From an uncultured Flavobacteriales bacterium (GTDB lineage: Bacteria; Bacteroidota; Bacteroidia; Flavobacteriales; Weeksellaceae): a stretch of DNA of 9,716 bases. The notes below the pieces were generated by a model, which worked only from the letters and a program-made list of their open reading frames with translations, was not told the origin of the DNA and did not search any database. Shown in pieces: positions 6,586 through 9,716 of the stretch (position 1 is the first letter of the stretch; each line of letters begins with the position of its first letter). The stretch is from positions 1 through 9,716 of the forward strand of contig CALFIE010000070.1 in the NCBI GenBank assembly GCA_937876095.1, given 5' to 3'. The translations under genes and the position numbers were made by a program.

Positions 6586-6594
6586 CTATATTTG
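6561..6594 (+). promoter_or_regulatory. Promoter of the TauE/SafE exporter gene
   Basis: TTG at 6561-6563, a 23-base spacer and an exact -7 box TATATTTG at 6587-6594 fit TTG-N17-23-TAnnTTTG, at the long end of the spacing range. Transcription would begin about 6599-6601, only some six to eight bases before the GTG start codon at 6607. The mRNA would therefore be almost leaderless. Confidence 0.5.
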
Positions 6595-6606
6595 TAAAAA
6601 ATTGAA

Positions 6607-7398
6607 GTGGAAATTTTGGGATACATTTCGGCAATAATCATCGGTCTTGTAATGGGATTGATTGGTGGTGGTGGAAGCATACTAAGCGTTCCTGTTTTTG
6701 TGTATTTATTTGGCTTTGAAACTGTTACAGCAACATCACTTTCGCTTTTTGTGGTGGGAATCACCAGTTTGGTTGGTTCTTTAAGTTATATGCGGGAAAA
6801 ATCGGTAGATTACAAAACGGCGTTACTTTTTGGGATTCCTTCGGTTTTGGGCGTGCTATTTTCCAGAAGATTGGTAGTTCCTAATTTGCCGCATTTCATC
6901 ATTAATAAATGGGGAATTTCGCTCACTAAAGATCTTTTTTTGCTTTTACTTTTTGCAGTTTTGATGTTGATTGCATCTTATAAGATGATTAAAAAAAATC
7001 AGAATTTGCCGCAACAAAAATCTGAAAACCCCAATTACACACTGCTTGTTTCACAAGGAGTTTTGGTGGGAATTGTTACGGGATTAATAGGAGCAGGTGG
7101 TGGTTTTTTAATAGTTCCTGCACTGGTGATGCTACTTGGTTTAGATATGAAAAAAGCAATTGGCACTTCACTTTTCATCATTGCCATCAATTCTCTATTA
7201 GGATTTTTGAGCACGATGAAAATGGCACATTCAGATTGGTATTTTCTTCTGATTTTCACCTCATTATCAATTTTTGGAATTCTTTTGGGGACTACTTTTT
7301 CAAAAAAAATAGATGGGAAAAGATTGAAACCGGTATTTGGTTGGTTTATTTTGATGATGGGCATTTTTATCATCATCAAAGAAGTTTTTTATCATTAA
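6607..7398 (+). CDS. TauE/SafE family sulfite/sulfur-anion exporter
   Basis: A 263-aa inner-membrane permease of the TauE/SafE (UPF0721) family. It has about eight hydrophobic segments in two related halves, each opening with the family signature: GLIGGGGSILSVPVFVYLFG near residues 17-36 and GIVTGLIGAGGGFLIVPALV near 155-174. A charged loop (MIKKNQNLPQQKSEN) divides the halves. Members export sulfite, sulfoacetate or other organosulfonates. Next to a persulfide dioxygenase the likely cargo is sulfite or thiosulfate, but this is inferred from context. The start is GTG at 6607: a TAA stop lies in frame four codons upstream and no ATG is available, and MEILGYISAI matches usual family N-termini. 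The dioxygenase gene follows after 176 bases on the same strand. Confidence 0.93.
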   Translation: MEILGYISAIIIGLVMGLIGGGGSILSVPVFVYLFGFETVTATSLSLFVVGITSLVGSLSYMREKSVDYKTALLFGIPSVLGVLFSRRLVVPNLPHFIINKWGISLTKDLFLLLLFAVLMLIASYKMIKKNQNLPQQKSENPNYTLLVSQGVLVGIVTGLIGAGGGFLIVPALVMLLGLDMKKAIGTSLFIIAINSLLGFLSTMKMAHSDWYFLLIFTSLSIFGILLGTTFSKKIDGKRLKPVFGWFILMMGIFIIIKEVFYH

Positions 7399-7489
7399 AA
7401 TTGTCTAATTTTATGATTTTCGCCCTATTTTTTTAAGAAAAAAAACCTCAACTTTGTTCCATCATTTGGAATTAATCAACAATTATTTT

Positions 7490-7504
7490 ATAGATAAAAT
7501 CTAT
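7490..7504. repeat. ATAGAT-N3-ATCTAT palindrome
   Basis: A perfect 15-base palindrome with arms ATAGAT (7490-7495) and ATCTAT (7499-7504) around AAA, eight bases upstream of the Crp/Fnr-like site. It could be a second operator, centred some 60 bases before the predicted start of the dioxygenase transcript. The region is A/T-rich, so chance is plausible. An overlapping ATTTTA-N4-TAAAAT repeat is also present. Confidence 0.3.
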
Positions 7505-7511
7505 TAGTTGA

Positions 7512-7525
7512 GTGATGTTAATCAC
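7512..7525. promoter_or_regulatory. Crp/Fnr-family operator upstream of the persulfide dioxygenase
   Basis: GTGAT-gtta-ATCAC is a perfect inverted repeat containing the TGAT-N4-ATCA core shared by Fnr-type sites (TTGAT-N4-ATCAA). Its centre (7518.5) is about 41 bases before the transcription start predicted from the -7-like box at 7548-7555. That is the class II activator position. Crp/Fnr-family regulators often accompany such sulfur genes in Bacteroidota, but the regulator gene is not in this window. Confidence 0.5.
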
Positions 7526-7547
7526 AAAATCATCAATAATAAAACAC

Positions 7548-7555
7548 GAACTTTG
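7548..7555 (+). promoter_or_regulatory. Candidate activator-dependent -7 box of the dioxygenase gene
   Basis: GAACTTTG differs by one base from the TAnnTTTG -7 consensus. No TTG occurs 17-23 bases upstream; that space abuts the Crp/Fnr-like palindrome at 7512-7525 instead. A missing -33 box beside a well-placed operator is what an activator-dependent promoter looks like. Transcription would start near 7560, about 15 bases before the ATG at 7575. Confidence 0.4.
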
Positions 7556-7574
7556 CAACAATAATTTTACAATT

Positions 7575-8764
7575 ATGAAAATAGAACAAATTTACACCGG
7601 TTGTCTTGCACAAGGAGCCTACTATGTAGTATCAGAAAACGAAGCATTTATAGTAGATCCTTTGAGAGAAATACAACCTTATCTCGACCGATTAGCAAAA
7701 GATGGCGTCACTTTAAAATATATTTTTGAAACACATTTCCATGCAGATTTTGTGTCGGGACATTTAGATTTAGCCAAAAAAACAGGTGCAAAAATTGTGT
7801 ACGGACCAACTGCACAACCTGCTTTTGATGCAATTATTGCTACCGATAACCAAATTTTTGAAATCGGAAAGGTGAAAGTAAAAGTATTGCACACTCCTGG
7901 TCATACGATGGAAAGTTCCACCTATTTATTAATAGATGAAAACGGAAAAGAAGTTGCTATTTTCTCTGGAGACACCTTATTCTTAGGTGATGTTGGTCGA
8001 CCAGATTTGGCACAAAAAGCAGCAAGTATGACTCAGGAAGAATTGGCTGGCTTGTTGTATAATTCTCTTTATCAGAAAATTTTGCCTTTAGCAGATGATA
8101 TCACCGTATATCCTGCACACGGAGCTGGTTCTGCTTGTGGAAAAAATATGCAAAAAGAAACGGTAGATATACTCGGAAATCAGAAAAAAACCAATTACGC
8201 ACTCAACCAAAGTTCCAAAGAAAATTTTGTAAATGCTGTATTAGACGGACTTTCTGCTCCTCCAAAATATTTTGGAATGAATGTAGCGATGAACAAAGGT
8301 GGCTACGAAAGTTTTGATGAAGTGATGAAAAAAGGGAATCATCCTCTTTCTGTAGAAGATTTCGAAACTGCTGCAGAAGAAACAGGAGCACTTATTTTGG
8401 ATACCAGAAGTACTGCAGAATTTTCAAAAGGATATATTCCAAACTCCATCAATATTGGTTTGAAAGGCGATTTCGCACCTTGGGTTGGAGCAATGATTGT
8501 AGATGTACAACAACCCATTTTGTTGGTTTGTGATGAGGATTCTGAGGAAGAAGTTATCACCCGACTTTCCAGAGTTGGTTTCGATCAAGTAGGAGGTTTT
8601 CTAAAGGGAGGTTTTGCTGCCTGGAAAAACGCAGGAAAAGAAATTGATACCGTAAACAGAATTTCGCCGGAAGAATTTGCAGCAAGATTCAACGAAAATG
8701 CGGTAGTTGTAGATGTTAGAAAACCATCTGAATTTGCTGCAGAACACGTAAATGATGCCTACAA
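7575..8764 (+). CDS. CstB-like persulfide dioxygenase / rhodanese fusion, 3' end missing
   Basis: About 396 genuine residues. Residues 1-235 are an ETHE1-type metallo-beta-lactamase fold: THFHAD with H54, H56 and D58, H63, then PGH with H110, SGDTLF with D133, and PAHGAGSACGKN with H182 and C188. This part should oxidise glutathione, CoA or similar persulfides with O2 to sulfite using one Fe(II). Residues about 262-358 are a first rhodanese-like domain with a non-standard active-site loop (C319 in LLVCDEDSEEE). Residues 363 onward start a second rhodanese domain (VVVDVRKPSEFAAEHV), cut before its catalytic cysteine, so thiosulfate-forming sulfurtransferase activity cannot be read here. Family members run to about 450-470 aa. 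The ATG at 7575 is preferred over GTG at 7512, which adds non-family residues and overlaps the operator. The frame stays open to 8984, but everything after about 8764 is antisense to ccoP. Confidence 0.9.
8748..8764. other. Junction between two genomes (probable chimera breakpoint)
   Basis: To the left the plus strand reads persulfide dioxygenase through VNDAY. To the right the minus strand reads CcoP through VGIIY. The two readings overlap in about 17 bases that satisfy both genes, so the exact breakpoint cannot be placed more closely. Base composition changes sharply across it. Both genes are complete up to this point and lose their 3' parts. Confidence 0.85.
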
Positions 8765-9374
8765 AAATGGTAAGGTAAAAACCATACAACCACCATGGTG
8801 GCAAGCTGTTGTCAAGCTCTTGTATACCATCATAATCGTGATCCAGCAGTATGTCTTTTTCCTTCTCAATAGAGGCTGCTTTGTTGAACTTGTCCCAGAA
8901 CCAGCTTTTCTTAGCAGCTACCTCAGCCACCAGTTCGGGCTTGGCGCGCAGCACCTTCAGCAACTGGTTGATGTAGGCCGATAGCATCACAATCACCAGT
9001 ATTTCCAACACTATCACCGTCATTAAGGTATAGAACTCGGCTTCCGGTATACCATCTATGGCATCTACCATTGGGGCGGCGGCTTCCTGCGCCCTTGCTG
9101 TAAGGCTGGCTGCAGAGGCCAGTAGCAGCATAGCCACCGCAGGTACTACACCTTGTTTTTTGTCTTTCAGGGCTTTGTCCTTTACCACTATGCCCAGCTG
9201 TGCCAGTGTATAGGCCAGTGCGCCTATTACCAGTACCAATACCAGCATCAGCCCCACCAGTGTTATCAGCGTTATATTGTAATGTTGTTCCTTGTCGGTA
9301 CCACCGGTAGCCGCCAGGCACAGTCCGGGCATCAGCATTACGGCAGCCAGCAATATTTTATTTGCGTATCGCAT
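8748..9374 (-). CDS. ccoP: cbb3-type cytochrome c oxidase subunit CcoP, C-terminal part missing
   Basis: About 209 genuine residues of CcoP, the membrane-anchored dihaem cytochrome c that feeds electrons to cbb3 oxidase. There are hydrophobic segments at about residues 7-22, 34-60, 76-93 and 114-140. A soluble link (KSWFWDKFNKAASIEKEKD) follows, then the family hallmark DHDYDGIQELDNSLPPWW (178-195) and the start of the conserved transmembrane anchor (LYGFYLTIFVGIIY). The long N-terminal membrane extension is typical of Bacteroidota CcoP. Both C-terminal haem-binding CxxCH domains are absent because the sequence switches at the junction. The frame runs on to 8601, but those residues are antisense to the dioxygenase gene. 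The start is ATG at 9374 (MRYANKILL); an upstream in-frame ATG at 9431 would overlap ccoQ. It starts 22 bases after ccoQ. Confidence 0.9.
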
Positions 9375-9396
9375 ATCGTGTCTTTGTAAGTTATAA

Positions 9397-9570
9397 TTAG
9401 TCGTTGTTGTTGTCTGCAAATGGTATCTCACTCATGGCGGTGATGTACTTCTTGTCGGCTTTGAAAGACCACAGTGCTACCACCGTAAAGAAGGCAAAGA
9501 ATATAGCCAGCGACGTAAGGGGGAATATACCGACACCGGTAATGGTCTCCAGATAATGTATGAATTTCAT
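9397..9570 (-). CDS. ccoQ: cbb3-type cytochrome oxidase subunit CcoQ-like
   Basis: A 57-aa single-span protein beginning MKFIHYLETITGVG, with one hydrophobic helix at about residues 13-35 (IFPLTSLAIFFAFF onward). A short charged tail, WSFKADKKYI, follows and the protein ends SEIPFADNNND. Size, topology and place between the CcoO end and ccoP identify it as the small CcoQ/FixQ subunit, which helps hold the oxidase together. Starts and stops are tightly packed: 10 bases after the upstream stop and 22 bases before ccoP, so the three genes form one operon. Confidence 0.85.
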   Translation of the reverse strand: MKFIHYLETITGVGIFPLTSLAIFFAFFTVVALWSFKADKKYITAMSEIPFADNNND

Positions 9571-9580
9571 AAGGTTAGTT

Positions 9581-9716
9581 TTATTCGTTTACGATTGGTT
9601 TCTTTTCAAGTTTGATGTCGGTACCTACGCGCTGCAGATATGCGATAAGCGCTATGATCTCTTTGTTGCTCTTAATGCTGATCTTGTCTTTTGCAAGGTT
9701 GGCCACAATCTTGTCA
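9581..9716 (-). CDS. ccoO: C-terminus of cbb3 oxidase subunit CcoO (probably a CcoN-CcoO fusion)
   Basis: Only the last 44 codons are in the window, reading DKIVANLAKDKISIKSNKEI and then IALIAYLQRVGTDIKLEKK to a TAA at 9581-9583. The ALIAYLQRxGTDI ending is characteristic of CcoO, the monohaem cytochrome c subunit. In Bacteroidota CcoO is commonly fused to the catalytic CcoN subunit, but the part that would show this lies outside the window. The gene is partial at the window edge and is followed 10 bases later by ccoQ. Confidence 0.85.
   Translation of the reverse strand, partial: DKIVANLAKDKISIKSNKEIIALIAYLQRVGTDIKLEKKPIVNE

Noticed and set aside
7512..7574. Upstream GTG start that would lengthen the persulfide dioxygenase by 21 residues
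   Set aside because: The added residues do not resemble the family N-terminus, the region holds the operator and promoter-like box, and ATG at 7575 gives the usual MKIEQIYTGCLAQGAYYV start.
8601..8747. C-terminal tail of the ccoP reading frame rich in Phe and Cys
   Set aside because: It is antisense to the dioxygenase rhodanese region; it lacks the haem-binding CxxCH motifs and is not genuine CcoP.
8765..8984. C-terminal tail of the dioxygenase reading frame with a hydrophobic segment
   Set aside because: It is the antisense of ccoP after the junction, not a real membrane anchor.
8923..9321. 132-codon minus-strand ORF rich in Gly, Arg and Thr
   Set aside because: It is another frame within ccoP, whose membrane segments and DHDYDGIQELDNS hallmark identify the true frame.
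1..9716. CRISPR arrays, insertion sequences, tRNA or rRNA genes
   Set aside because: No regularly spaced repeats, transposase-like ORFs, terminal inverted repeats or recognisable tRNA/rRNA segments were seen on either strand.

Overview
The window is bacterial DNA from the phylum Bacteroidota, and it appears to come from two different genomes. Bases 1 to about 8,750 are A/T-rich (for example 23 G/C in the 60 bases from 8161). They carry genes and promoter motifs (TTG-N17-23-TAnnTTTG) typical of Flavobacteriia; a Chryseobacterium/Weeksellaceae-type genome is my best guess. From about 8,765 to the end the DNA is clearly G/C-richer (40 of the 60 bases from 9061) and carries cbb3 cytochrome oxidase genes of a different Bacteroidota type, perhaps Chitinophagia-like. 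The join falls inside two genes that run toward each other, in a stretch of at most about 17 bases (8748-8764) that both genes can read. I think this is an assembly or library chimera, not a natural fusion.

Left block, minus strand, read from high to low coordinates. A HerA-like ATPase (DUF853, 4290-5813) is followed by a DEDDh exonuclease with a decayed GIY-YIG domain (2987-4210). Then comes a lysA leader region (about 2736-2969), the lysA diaminopimelate decarboxylase gene (1536-2735), an AI-2E family permease (329-1387) and a small DUF3820 protein (95-322). The last two are 6 bases apart and probably co-transcribed. The lysA leader is the most interesting native structure. It has a good promoter, a 24-codon lysine-rich leader ORF ending in Val-Lys-Lys-Trp-stop, and a terminator-like hairpin with a T-run ending about 25 bases before the lysA start. 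This looks like transcription attenuation of lysine synthesis.

Middle block, plus strand. A 147-aa protein with a coiled-coil N-terminus and a GreA/GreB-like C-terminal domain (6025-6468) diverges from the ATPase gene. A sulfur locus follows: a TauE/SafE anion exporter (6607-7398) and a CstB-like persulfide dioxygenase/rhodanese fusion (7575 to the junction). Together they would oxidise persulfide sulfur to sulfite or thiosulfate and export the product. Before the dioxygenase lies a TGAT-N4-ATCA palindrome (7512-7525) whose centre is about 41 bases upstream of the predicted transcription start. That is the class II activator position for a Crp/Fnr-family regulator.

Right block, minus strand: the C-terminus of CcoO (9581-9716), a complete CcoQ-like subunit (9397-9570), and the N-terminal two thirds or less of CcoP (8748-9374), cut before its haem c domains. 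I saw no tRNA, rRNA, CRISPR array or insertion sequence. No gene-free stretch exceeds 300 bases; the longest is the 251-base lysA leader.
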